Positions 51,052 through 62,965 of a stretch of DNA of 64,000 bases are shown piece by piece. The stretch spans positions 3,054,336 to 3,118,335 of the forward strand of contig PSQN01000016.1 of the NCBI GenBank assembly GCA_002989075.1, read 5' to 3'. The notes under the pieces are model-generated. The model saw only the letters and a list, made by a program, of their open reading frames with translations, made no database searches and was not told the origin of the DNA. The first letter of the stretch is position 1, and each line of letters starts with the position of its first letter. The translations under genes and the position numbers were made by a program. This DNA is from Arthonia radiata. Its lineage: Eukaryota > Ascomycota > Arthoniomycetes > Arthoniales > Arthoniaceae.

Positions 51052-54000
51052 ATGAGCAAAGATGCCATCAATAGCATCAAAGAGGTCATTTCAAAGCCGA
51101 ACGCATGGTCGGAAGCAACAACCTGCACTCTGCAGAAAATCTTTGGCCTGCAAAGCAATGCCCACGAGAGCGATGCTACGATAACATCGAAGGCGAAGGC
51201 TCACAAACCTTCTCTCCAAAAGCCGCGAAAGGCGCCTATCGCTCCACGAGCTACGGCTAAGGTTGCAATACACCAAGATGCAACAGACGTACCATCTGAC
51301 CATCGTAAAAACGTCCTGGCAACGCAGATAGTTAATGCTGTGTTGAAAAATCTCAACCAAAGAAAGGCTGGCCCAGAGACCTTGCCTCATCCTACCGCGA
51401 AGGGCAAAGGGTTGTCGGAAGGTTCAGCCAATCGACGGCCTATTCAGAATGCACCCAAGGCGCACAAGGCTAACAGTCTGGAAAATACGTACAATTTAAA
51501 CATCATAGTCCAATGTGGACTTGTCGGTTTCTCGGCTTTATGCAAGTTGGCCAACGAATCAAACAATGAAAAGGATACAGCTCTGCAGCTCGAATACGGC
51601 CTTGTTGCGTTTGCCACAAAGCTCCAGTCCCTGGGTCTCAACGATGAATCCTTGCAGGTGCTTTTGCTCGTAAAGCAGCGGCTGTCTTGGCTTCTTCCAA
51701 GCCAAGCAGCTAACGACGAAAGACGCATACAGAAAGCAAAAAACCCAATCACGGAGGATGTCTCACAAGGCCCAAATGCATATGTCGATTTGCTAGATCT
51801 ACCGTATGCTGAAGAGTCCTCTGCAACGAACGCGAGCTTTCTCTTGCAATACGAACTTGCCATTCTCCGATTGATATCCAAGCAGCACGATGTATCTCCG
51901 AGTCGGCTCATCACCCATTTGGCACCGGGCAGCTCTATTGCTCCCTTCAAGCTTTTGGCTGCAATTGTTATGTCAAATGAAACCGCTGACAAAGGTCGAC
52001 GGACTTATGGCCAGCTCATGCAGCAACTTGATCTTATGGCTATGGGACTCGCCGTTCGCAAGGATATTGCAGCAAAGACGAGCGCGTTTCAATGTTTCTC
52101 AGTCATGCAAAAGAACTGCATGCGCGTAAGACTAGCAGATGACGCAGACAAAGATACGCCGATCGCTTGGTCCGTGTTCGCTAAGCTATTCACACAGGCC
52201 GCCAAAACCTCGAGCGGGCAGCCTACACGATTCCTAGCCGTCGCTCGCACGGCATTTGAGGAACTTCGCGACGAAGCCCAAAAGTTCGGCATGGTCCCAG
52301 ACGCTCCTGCTCACGTGTTGCTATATTTGAGTCAGCTCGCCAAAGATGCGGCGGATGCGAAAGAAGCAACTTACTGGACGGAGAAATATATCGAAGCAAG
52401 CGGCTCTCTGAACCAGCAAAACGCCGCAACTTGTGCTGCCAATTTGCGCATGGCTACATTGTCGCTATCCTCGGATTACAATTGCTTTATATCTCACATG
52501 GAAAGAGCACAGAGGTCTCTGGGTGGTCAGCTCACGGGCGCAACATCTGAGTTCAACTTGCTCATGAAGGAAGCTGTATCCTTTCGAAAGGCTGTTGCGC
52601 TTTGCCTGCGCAAAACACATAACGCTCCTAAAGCGGAAAGCAGTGTTGACGAGCACTTGCGAGCTTGCCTTCAGGTTCTATGCCTCATCAGTCGCTTCTA
52701 TGCCGAATACGTCAACTCAGCTCTGAATGCTGCTGAGTCACAAGAACACATCACGCTCCTGGATCACAGACAAGTGCAAGTTGTGGCCGAAGCAGCGCCT
52801 CTGATTGACACAATCGTATTCCTCGCACGACATTTCATGAGCTCTGCAACTATGACCTGGCCTCTTCTCGGCAGCCTCACGAATGATTGCACAACTTTGA
52901 CGGAGGGCTTGCTAAAGTATCGCCCAGAATGTTGCAAAGACCACGAAACTGAGTCGCATTTACATGAGAAGACTTGCTTGCGGGCTTCTGAGATCTGCTG
53001 GACACTTTTCAACAGTGCTAAAGAGGAATCAAGTGAGTCAGTTCTTGTGAACAGCTTATGCAGATCCTGCGAGCTGCTCAAGGACCTCAGGCCACCCGTC
53101 AGACTTGCGGGATCCCTTCCATTTAAGCTTCATCGGTTCGGTCGATTGCTTCGCAAATTGGGTGAAAACAAGGAAGCCCAGCGATCTTTGGAAGACTGCC
53201 TGAGGCAATCTCTCGAGCTCCAATGCTTTGATGACGTCCGCGCGAGACTATCATGCTCCCCACTGAGCGTCGTAGACGAAGATCCGAGTCTCAAAATCTA
53301 TTTCAGTGCCTTGAAAACCTGGATTGATATTCAACTCGGAGACAGCGACAGCGCGCCCGAAAGCTTCTCGATTGATTATGTGGCGCCTGCAGCTGGTGAC
53401 GATGCGCTCGGAATAACTCTGGAGTGGCAGCTGCGCTACGTAGATGCTCGACGAACACACTGCGCAAGTATCAACAAGATCAGGAGTAGTATTACGATGC
53501 AATGCCTTGATGCCTATCCTGCAACCACCAGGCCGTTGCGCCGGCAGAGGCTGCTTGTTCGTTATCTGCGGCATCTGAGCCCCAGTGCATCATCGAAGCA
53601 GCATGATGCCCTATTGCACATCGCGCAGCAGTCACTGGATGATGTAAGAAGTTCCTTTAGCGACGATGAAGGATTGGGCAGGTACGGAGAGCATCTCAAT
53701 GCTCACTTGAGTATGTGTGTTGGTATACATTGTTGCAATAGCACAGAGACAAAATTAGATTCGGCTCTGGCAATCTGGCGCAAAATTAAGGAAGCTACAC
53801 AAGGTGATCCTACAACACTGGAGCAAATCGACGAATGTCAGTCTTGGCTGCAGGATATGGAGTTGGTCACCGATTACTACAACATGACTGGCAACTATGA
53901 GCAAGCGCTTTCTGCTCGCCTGATACAGGTCTGGGCTGCAAGCTCTGAGCAACAATTTCCTCGTCAAGCCCATGCGCAAGCTTCAATTCGGCTGGCGCTT

Positions 54001-57000
54001 GCATTGGTAGACATGGGTGATGCGACAGAGGCGGGTCAAATTTTGAATCAAGTCAAGGGAATATTACCGGAGCTAGAGCGGTGGCCGCAGATTTGCCGCG
54101 ACTATCATTTGGCGAAAGCGAAATACAACTTGATAATGTGTGAGCGCTCGAGAGGGTGAGTCTAGCCTACTGATGTAGTCGTGCGAGAGAACTGCGCTAA
54201 CTTTCCTAAGCTATGATGACCTTACACTGAAAATCACGACGGAAAACGACAAGGAATCGGATATCAATGCTCCTAGCGCATTTACAGGGTCGCTTGGCCC
54301 GATGATCGCGAGGACGGTGGTTGACGTTGAATTGCTAGATCTACAATCGCGGCTCGCTTCGGATGCTGGCGAAATCATGGAGGCCATGCGTGATGCGAAA
54401 AGGGCGCTTAGGACAGCACAGCAATGCTGGAAGAAAGTTCAGCTTGCAACGCAACGGCAGTCTCAGGCTCAGCTCAATCTTGAGGATGACTTGACTCTTG
54501 ATCTAACACAGCCACAGTCCGGTGAGGAGGCGCCCACGGACGATGGACAGGACAGTGACAGGCTCGGCGCGATATTCTGGCCACTGGTACCAGTGCTTTC
54601 CTGTTCAGCATTACGATACTCAGAGCTGGCCAAACGGTGCGGATTCAGACAAGACGCCGCAGCCGCAGAGCACGAGGCAATGAAGCTTGCAAGAGCTTTG
54701 CCCACCTCATATCTACTGCATAGGGTAGAAGCCTACATCTGCGACTCTACTTCTCGAGCAGAAGAGACCGAGATCTGCGAAATCTCTACCGCTGAAGTTA
54801 CTCCGCTGAAAAGAGCTCCTCCAAGAAACAAGTTTTTGTTGCAGAGCCAACTCTTGCTTGGCGACAACCATCTCCGCCGAGGCCGTTGGCAGGAAGCGAT
54901 GCGAACATACACAGATGTTCAAGCGGCCTTTGAGCACATTACAGCAGATGCTCTCAGGAAACGCCTGCTGCGGGAGCAGCACGCGACTCTTACAGTCGAG
55001 TTCCAACACTTGTCGCTCACCAACAAGAAAAAGCAGCCTGAAGATCGCGCTACCCAGACCAAGCGTCCGAGCAAGAAGAAGGTTCAGGCAAGTGCCTCAA
55101 GAGTCAGTCCAAGGCCTCATAGCAGGCTCGACTGGTCCGCGGAGACGACATGGATCGACCGAGGCTTGGCTCAGTGTGCTTTTGCAAGTGGACAACCGTT
55201 GCAAGCTTGCACGCTTTTGTCGCCTTCTCTCGAAGATGGAGCTCATTGCAAAGAAAACAAAGCTGCGTTAGCAATGGTTCTTGCTAAGCATGGAACCGCG
55301 TGCTTGGAGAATGATGCTGTGCTCAGCATGTTGCCAGAATCGACCATCGCCTTCCCTGCAGTATTACTGCGTTCAGCGTTGTCAGACGGAGAGGATGCCG
55401 CAGGAGCCGTACTAACGGGCCACGATGCTGCTGCAGGAAATTTGATGGATATTCACAAAGCCATGGGTGACGAGCAAGCTGACAAACTTATGTTCGGCGC
55501 TTTGCGGATTGCTGTTGGCGTCGCACAGTCGGTAGGGAAGTTCCTTACAAACGAGACGCTCACGCAAATTTGGTCGGTATTTGCTCTCACGATAACAAGT
55601 CTCTCTCTACCAAAATTAGCCAAGGAGCGGCCTCTCACCTCCACTACCACTGTCAGCTATTTTCTGGAGCTACCGCGTAATATAGCGGCGGCCCGCGAGC
55701 AGGCGGTTCCCGTAGTCAATGCCGATTGCAAAAGTGACGACGGGCTGCTCTCTAGCGCTACGTGGAAGGACGTATCGATGAGCCTGCTGACACCTCGATT
55801 CTCCAGTGACTTTATCGACATGTTACCATCGACCTGGACTGTTCTTTCAATGTTCTTGTCAGAGGATTTCGGCCACGTTTACTTCATAAGATACAGAGTC
55901 GGTCACAGTCCTTTCTTGTTGCGCTTGCCGTTGGTCAGACAGCATGCTGATGGTGCTGACGCGGAGTTGGACGACGTCTTTGGGTTCATTGATGCGCGGA
56001 ACACACTGCAAGATATTATCAAGGCGTCGGACGCAACGATTGAGACTGCGAAGGTCGCTCCTGAAGACTTGAAAGGCAGAAAACAGAACACCGCCTGGTG
56101 GTCCAAGCGTGAAGAGCTTGACCACAAGCTCAAGAGCCTTCTTGACAACATCGAAGGCCATTGGCTAGGTGGTTTCCGAGGCATCTTATCGGAAAAGAAA
56201 CACGACCAACATCTGCTAGCACGCTTCCAGAAAACGTTTGAGAATACAATATCGAAGCATTTACCCTCTCGACAACGACGCAAGGCTAGCGAGCAGCCCC
56301 TCCAATTTGATCCACGCATCTACGAGCTTTTTGTCAGCCTTGGTGATCCGGATGAGGACGCTGACGAGCTTGAAAACGCTTTGACGGATCTATTGTACTT
56401 CGTCGTTGACATGCTTCAATTTCATGATGAGCCGAACGCGTACGATGAGATCGATTTTGACTCCATGATCGTGGAGACGCAAGAAGCGCTGCGCTCTTAT
56501 CACCAAGCCAGCAAGGACCAGGCGAAATCCGCTGATGACGATCATCTCGTCCTCGTCCTCGACAAGAAGCTCCATCCCTTCCCGTGGGAGTCAATGTCAT
56601 GTCTCCAAGGCAAGTCCGTCAGCCGAATGCCCAGCATCCTTGAGGTTCGTGACAGACTCCTTGTCATGCGCCAGCAGCAAGAAGCTGGGCTACAGCATGC
56701 TCAATATGGCGTTCAAGTTTCACCAATGAACGGCACGTATATCCTAAACCCAGGGCAAGACATATCCCGGACTGAGCAGACTTTCCACCGCCCACTCTCT
56801 TCCCTCGGCGCCGACAGCAATTGGAACAACATAACTGCCCGCAAGCCCAGCGAGTCTGAGTTTGAGGCCGCTCTCACGCCACCTACGAATGCTATGGAGC
56901 CTCCCGTCCTGCTCTACTTCGGCCATGGCAGCGGATTGCAGTACATACGTGCAAAGCGCATCAAGGCTTTACGCCTTCGCAATCACACCTCGCCTCACTC

Positions 57001-57499
57001 TGGACAAAGCAAATCCCCTACGTCAAAACTTGCCGCGCCAATCCAAGCTGTGAAAGTCACCTGCGCAACACCCCTCCTCTTCGGCTGCTCCTCCACACAC
57101 ATCAACTACCATGGCGAGTTCAATCCCACCGGCACGCCGCTCACGTATCTCGTTGGCGGTGCGCCTGCCGTTCTCGGCGCACTCTGGGATGTCACGGACG
57201 GCGACTGTGATGTCTTCGCACAATCTGTGCTTACAAAATGGGGGCTGGTGGACAAGAGTAAGTTTGAAGTTGATGAAGGGGAGAAGCGGCAAAGGGCGAA
57301 GTTAAAAAAGAGGGGTGTCAGGGGAGGGAGGCGAACCAAGGTACAAGAGACAGCAGAGAAGGAGAGCGACAGCAGGGATGGGGCATTGTGCTTGAGCAAG
57401 GCGGCTGCGACTAGTCGAGGGGAGTGCTATTTGAAGTACCTGAATGGGGCTGCGATGGTGGTCTATGGGGTGCCTGTTTATGTTGGGCCGAAAGGATGA
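51052..57499 (+). CDS. ESP1: Separase (peptidase C50)
   Basis: Two exons: 51052-54155 and 54211-57499 (intron 55 nt, phase 2), 2130 residues, close to Aspergillus BimB. It cleaves the cohesin kleisin subunit at anaphase onset and is restrained by securin. The N-terminal 1600 residues are alpha-helical repeat sequence without clear motifs, as in other separases. The C-terminal caspase-like domain has VLVLDKKLHPFPWESMSCLQ, SRMPSILEVRDRL, the catalytic His1940 in LLYFGHGSGLQYI and the catalytic Cys1994 in ATPLLFGCSSTH, followed by GTPLTYLVGGAPAVLGALWD and VTDGDCDVFA. An insertion rich in Lys/Arg lies near residues 2055-2090. The start ATG is the first in frame, in context gagag-atg. Confidence 0.96.
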
Positions 57500-58448
57500 G
57501 AAGGGTGGTGGTGACTTGCTTACGTTGGGCCGAAGGATCCTGGTCTGGTTGGAAGAACTTTTGGAGGGGCGTCGGCGCATGGGATGTATAGATTGGGTGT
57601 ATGTATAGATGAGCAGCTTGTACAGATGGGTCATCATCATGACGTTTTGGCACCTTTCGTGTTTAAGAGTATGTGAGTAGACAAGCCCACACAGCACGAG
57701 AAGCTGGCACAAAACTTTGCGAACGCGCTCGCTCTGAACGTGAAGGGCCGGCGAGAAATTATGAGCCAATTCTGGGAAGACATCGGAAAGAGTGCGGAAG
57801 CTGAAGTCCAGCGGAGTCTCGCGGAATATTATATATGAGCCTACAGCATGACAGCCTCGACGATATCGGTCATATTCAGCAGTTTGAGGGCTCAAAGTAG
57901 CGGCGTTGCGCAGAAATTCTGTGCTTCAGCCCGGACCTTACCAGCACATACGCTGTGCACCACCATAAAATCTAACAGGGTGACTGCTCCCAAGAAAGCC
58001 CCAGATTCCAACTGTACCTCATCTGCAAGAGCGCGCACGCTGTACTCGAGGACTTCCGAAACAGGAGTCTGCCTACCACGCCGGAGCTTTGAGTGCTCTT
58101 CAGCTTGTTACTGCTATTATCGGGTCTCACGGTATGCTCGAACAGGATACAACAAAAACAGAGCCCACTGGACGGTGGGACATTTCATGTTGGTACTCTG
58201 TAAAATACTCCCAGCACATTCGCCGCCTTCCCACAGTCACTTGGCCCCAACACGGCGGCGTATTTTGACTTCATCGAGTCAGGATACCTGCATCATGCAT
58301 GTGCCATACTGCTCTGAGATTAGTTACGCGGCACAGCTGTTGTGTCAGTGTGCCTGACTGCCTACCACGTCTTCTTGCCCATCGGCCCTCATGGAAATGG
58401 CAGAACCATGGTCCAGCTGCCCAAGCACAGTTTGTGTGACGCTAAAAG
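57500..58448. other. Gap without supported gene
   Basis: About 950 bp between separase's stop and the ankyrin gene's ATG. ORFs at 57302-57895 (minus) and 57848-58357 (plus) overlap the separase end or each other and show no domain. Confidence 0.45.
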
Positions 58449-61170
58449 ATGGCAGAAGCTTTGGCTGCTTTGGGCGTGTTCTGCAATGTCTTGCAAGTAG
58501 CAGAGTTTGTATGGAAGATACTCGAGAAGGGTCAAGAGATCCAGAAAAGCAGCACAGGAGCGCTTGCAGACAACGAGGCTCTGGAAGAATGTTCCAGACA
58601 GCTTGTCGCGAAGAATGATGCACTGCAACAGTCCCTTTGGGAAAGCTTACAGTTACCTGCAGGCGAGCGGGATGAGGATGATGTCGCGCTCAACAAGCTC
58701 GCGGTAGATTGCAATAGAGAGGCTACGGATCTCATCAATCAACTTCGTCGCGTTGCGGTGGCAGACACGAGTTCACGAACAAAGACCGTTCGAGCGGCGT
58801 TGAGAGCAGTATGGGATAAGGACAAGATTGACGGGATCGCGAAGAGGATGAAGGGATTTCAGGACACGATGAACAGCAGGCTTATTCTGTCTATAAGGTA
58901 AGGAGAGTTTGCGCATCGTAAGATAAGAACAAAATCTGACGAGAGTGTTCCGTTAGCCTACGGCAGAAGTTCATAACAGCCCAACAAAGCGATGGCTTCG
59001 AACGATTGCTTGCTAGGGGTGATGAAATGTCGACGGCTCTCAAGCAACTTCAACTCACCCAGCGACAGATCTCGTCGACACAAGGTACCCAACATCAAGC
59101 CCTTGTAGACATCGTAACTTCACAGCACGAGGAGATGATGCGAGTGGTGACGAATCAGCAAAGCCATTCGATCGGAAACGAGCTTCTCTCCTATGAGCAG
59201 CCAGCTGTGGATGAGAGTAAGGTGAATTTGATTGAGCTAATCAACAAGCACCAAGTTGAGCCTGTAAAAGAGCTTCTGTTTCAGAAACGAGCTCTCGCCA
59301 TCCAGGCTCTCGACCACACCGAACGCACTGGGCTACACTACGCCGCATTGGCCGGCAACCTTGAGCTGACAAAAGCCTTTATCAAGCGGGGTGCAAGTAT
59401 AAATGCCCAGGATGAGAACAACTGTACTTCGTTGCATCTCGCTGTCAAGGCGGATCGGCCAGCATGTGTCCGCTATCTTGTTTTCCAAGGTGCGAACAAG
59501 GAGATCAAAGACGACAGTATGAAAATGCCAATCAACTACACTACTTGGCTTAATGAGTGAGTCTCTGCTAGTCACACTTACTTCCAATTGTTCGCAATGA
59601 AGCTGGTGTGAGGTGCGCTAACGGCATGGAACACTGTCAATTAGCAAGTGCTGACATTCGTCTTTTTAGATGTGCCTGGGTGCTTAAGTATGGACATGAA
59701 ATCAACGCGAAAGATGAAAATGGATCGACTGCACTTGTATACTTCGTAAAACACCGCAGGTTCCATGCAATACATTCGCTCCTTGCCCAAGACGCCCCTA
59801 TCTCTTACCAAGCCGGACTAAAGGGTCAAACGACGCCACTCATGACCGCCTGCGAACAGGGGTATGAGGACGTGGTTGAGCTGCTTATACAGAGCAGAGC
59901 TGATGCCAATTGCAAGTCAGCGTATGATGAGTCGCCCTTGTCAGAAGCAGCGCGCCACGGACACATACGCATCGCCGAGATGCTGCTCAAACACGGAGCG
60001 GACATTAACACCAGAAATGGAGACAACTCCACACCACTTCTCGAAGCATGCATGCGCGGCCACGACGCGTTAGGCGAGGTGTTGATCAACAAAGGCGCTG
60101 ATGTGGAGGCTCTCCATAAACAAGGATTACAACTGGCAATACACCTAGCTGCCAAGTCCGGATGTATACGAAGCGTCGCTGCAATCGTCGGACGAAACAA
60201 GCGGTATGCCCACAACCGAAATGGGGGAGGTTGGAAACCATTAGGTGAAGCCTGCTGGTGGGGTCACGAAGCTGTCGTTGACTTCCTCCTCGATTACGAG
60301 CCGGAAATGCGCTACATAGGCAACCATTTAGGTCGAGCGCCACTATCGCTCGCAGCCAGTGCCGGCTTCCACCGGGTGATACGCCTGCTCGTCAAGAAAG
60401 GCGGCGCCGATCTCGAGCTTCAGGACGCTAATGGCAAGACGGCGCTCATCAACGCCATCGAAGACAAGCACTATAACGCTGTTCGCGAGTTACTGGCCCT
60501 TGGTGCGGACGCAAACCACTCCGAACAGCAACGGAATGGTTTCCTACCACTTTCCTTTGCCATCGTCAGCAACAATCACGAGATGCTCCGACTGCTCTTG
60601 CACGAGGGCCGTGCGGATCCGAACAATTGGAACTCCGGCGACTCGTGCACGCCCCTCATCGAGGCCACTCGACGAGGCTTCGTGACAATGGCCGAGGACC
60701 TCCTCGACGCAGGTGCTGACCCTGATCTAGTGGCTGCTGATCCGCATCTCGACGGCGGGCGACACTACCCGCCCGTGTGCTTTGCGGCCAAGGACTGCAA
60801 CAAAAGGGGATTGGATATGCTGATTCTACTGGTGGAGAAGGGAAAAGCAGACCTGTCGCTATCAAATGCCACGCACAAATGGACGGCCCTGCATGAAGTT
60901 GGTTGCCATGGGCCCTTGTCAGCGGTGAAGTACCTGCTCGCTCACGGTGCGGATCCGTGGGCTGAAGGCATTGATGAGAAGACAGGGAAGGAAGCGACGC
61001 CGTTGGACCTGGCGTTCAGGGAGCGGCGAGGCCAGATTGGTGCGGAACTGAGGCGAGCCATGGAAGAGAAGCGACCGACCGCGGCGGGCGCGGCTGAGAG
61101 CGAGGCGAAAGCAGACTTTGGAGAGGCCGTGATGAAAAAGGAGGGGTGGCATGTTTTGGAGCATTCGTGA
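58449..61170 (+). CDS. NLR-type N-terminal domain / ankyrin repeat protein
   Basis: Three exons: 58449-58897, 58957-59556 and 59670-61170 (introns 59 and 113 nt), 849 residues. Residues 1-150 match the helical N-terminal domain found on fungal NLR/STAND proteins (MAEALAALGVFCNVLQVAEF, WKILEKGQEIQKSSTGALAD). A coiled-coil linker follows (LKQLQLTQRQISSTQGTQHQ). From about 245 to 810 there are roughly a dozen ankyrin repeats, for example TGLHYAALAGNLELTKAFIK, TTPLMTACEQGYEDVVELLI and TPLIEATRRGFVTMAEDLLD. No NACHT or NB-ARC P-loop lies between, which is where most fungal NLRs carry one. Ankyrin repeats bind partner proteins; NLR-like genes take part in non-self recognition and cell death. That role is inference. 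Confidence 0.88.
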
Positions 61171-61538
61171 GCGCTTACGCATCAATAAGTTGGGCTAGAA
61201 AAGGCTTCCTCGTGACACGCCGGCGCTCTGGCGGAGGGAATGGCTGAGGAGGGCTATATAGCATTGGGCGCGGGGGTTCTGCCGAGAGCCAATTTACAGT
61301 CCAATATTTGCTGTGGACTGATCATCCGTAACCTCGCAAACTTCTGCTCCTGCTCATTCATGAAACGCTTCTGGCATGATCACCCTCGCCCAAGCAGCCC
61401 CCATCCACACTTTGCGGACAGGGTAGGGCTAAATACTGCCTTTTTGAGGGTTTTCGCTCAGGAACCTCCTTCGATCTTCATTTTGATTGAAAGAAAAAGT
61501 TGACTACACATTCGATAGCAATCGAGAAAGGCGTCGTC
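61171..61538. other. Gap before rhodanese gene
   Basis: 368 bp. A ctatata TATA-like string lies at 61254-61260 about 280 bp upstream of the rhodanese ATG. Nothing else is recognised. Confidence 0.4.
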
Positions 61539-62530
61539 ATGTCCAATCTCAACATCGCAAACCTCCCTCGCATCTCCTGCGCGACGCTGCGACAGTATAT
61601 GCTCAACCCCACCACCTCGCCTTCATTCACAGTGATAGGTAGGATTCTCGAGCCTTACCCTCCGCTCACCTTCAGGCGCCATGGCCATAAAGACAAGACG
61701 CACGGTAAGATCACTGACCACACCAGATGTAAGAGACGCCGACCACCTCGGCGGACACATGTAAGCTCCTCCACGCCTTTGCTCCCATCCTGGCTTTCCC
61801 CTTACTTCTCCGACTGTCATCTCTTAGTGTCTCCAACAATCCGCAAAACACGCTATTCAGACACCGCCCTCTTCACACACCACCCTCTCCAAACACCTCG
61901 CTTTCACACACACCACCCTCTCCACACTCCACCCTTTTCACACACTCCGCCCTTTTCACACACCCCTCCCTTTTCACACATACCACCCCTCCACACCACC
62001 TCACCTCCCACACCACCAACTAACCAGCCTAGCCGCACCTCCAACCACATCCCCGTATCCCAACACCCGACCGGACTCCCCGAGCTCGCGCGCACACTGC
62101 AAGACAAAGACATAGTGGTGTTTCATTGTATGCTATGTCAACAGCGAGGCCCGAAGGCGGCGCTGGAGTATGCGCGGACGAGGGAGCGGTTGCTTGGGAG
62201 TGAGAGGGGGGCGTGTGTTGAGGATGGAGAGGGGGAGCAAAAGGAGGGGAACCAAACGGAGGGGGTGCAGAAAGTGTGTTTCCTCGAAGGGTGAGTCCTG
62301 CTTTCCCTCAATTCTGCGGACGGCTCTGTGGACGAAAGCGGAGTTGCAAATGTGGTTGTGGCCGTTGGAGAGGCGGTGGGGGTGGAGAGCAGACGGGAAG
62401 GATGGAAGGGTGATGTGGGCTGACCAAGTACAGTGGCTTCGCGGCGTGGCAGCAGGCGGGATATGGTGAGGACGAGAGGCTGACGGAGGGCTATGATAGG
62501 AGGTTGTGGGATGAGGGTGGGTTGGATTGA
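61539..62530 (+). CDS. Cdc25-like rhodanese phosphatase (Ibp1/Ych1 type)
   Basis: Four exons: 61539-61638, 61727-61760 (34 nt), 62033-62290 and 62434-62530; introns 88, 272 and 143 nt; 162 residues. The joins give FTVIDVRDADHLGGHIRTSN, the rhodanese/Cdc25 entry, then LQDKDIVVFHCMLCQQRGPK with the catalytic Cys77 in an HCx5R loop, and QKVCFLEGGFAAWQQAGYG, the C-terminal strand-helix. This matches Ibp1/Ych1 and Arr2-type enzymes, which remove phosphate from protein or reduce arsenate. Intron 2 is long for this window and is full of an 18-bp tandem repeat. The last 12 codons and stop lie in a 51-bp unit that is repeated directly downstream. Confidence 0.9.
61932..61985 (+). repeat. 18-bp tandem repeat in rhodanese intron 2
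   Basis: Three copies of an 18-bp unit beginning cccttttcacaca, with only the last four or five bases varying, flanked on both sides by degenerate CA/CT-rich copies. It lies wholly inside the 272-nt intron and makes it pyrimidine-rich. Confidence 0.75.
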
Positions 62531-62593
62531 GTATGGGATGGGTATGATAGGAGACTGTGGGATGAGGATGGGTTGAATTGAGTATGGGATGGG
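62492..62593 (+). repeat. 51-bp tandem duplication over rhodanese stop
   Basis: Unit 1 (62492-62542) and unit 2 (62543-62593) are adjacent and identical at all but a few positions. Unit 1 contains the last 12 codons and the stop of the rhodanese gene (YDRRLWDEGGLD-stop); unit 2 encodes the same tail with two changes (DEDGLN-stop) but lies after the stop. Confidence 0.85.
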
Positions 62594-62965
62594 TCAATAT
62601 GGTGGCGGAGATGCAGTGACGCTGAGTGCGAAGCAAGCCGAACGGCTAGGAAGACGTGTTTTACCACTGGTTGATAAAGCCTGGCTGCTGACGAGCCGAG
62701 CATGGCGATGTGTAGTGCCGCGTGGACATGCAACTCAGGGGTGTGCCTACGGAGACAGGCCAGCGAGGGCGAAAAACAGGTTCAAGTGCGCAGAGGGAAG
62801 GTCAACTGGAGACGGAGAGAACCAAATGCAGAACGCTTTGCAATGCTACTGAACTCATGAGCGCGCCTCTAGGCGCCGCGAACAAATCTTATACATGCTT
62901 CAAATGCCAGCGACACCGCTGATGCCCGCTTGTTTCATCATGCGTCGTGGGGAAACGAGTTCACC
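62594..62965. other. Convergent 3' intergenic region
   Basis: About 370 bp between the duplicated rhodanese end and the GLO3 stop. It should carry the two 3' UTRs. No ORF is supported. Confidence 0.4.
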
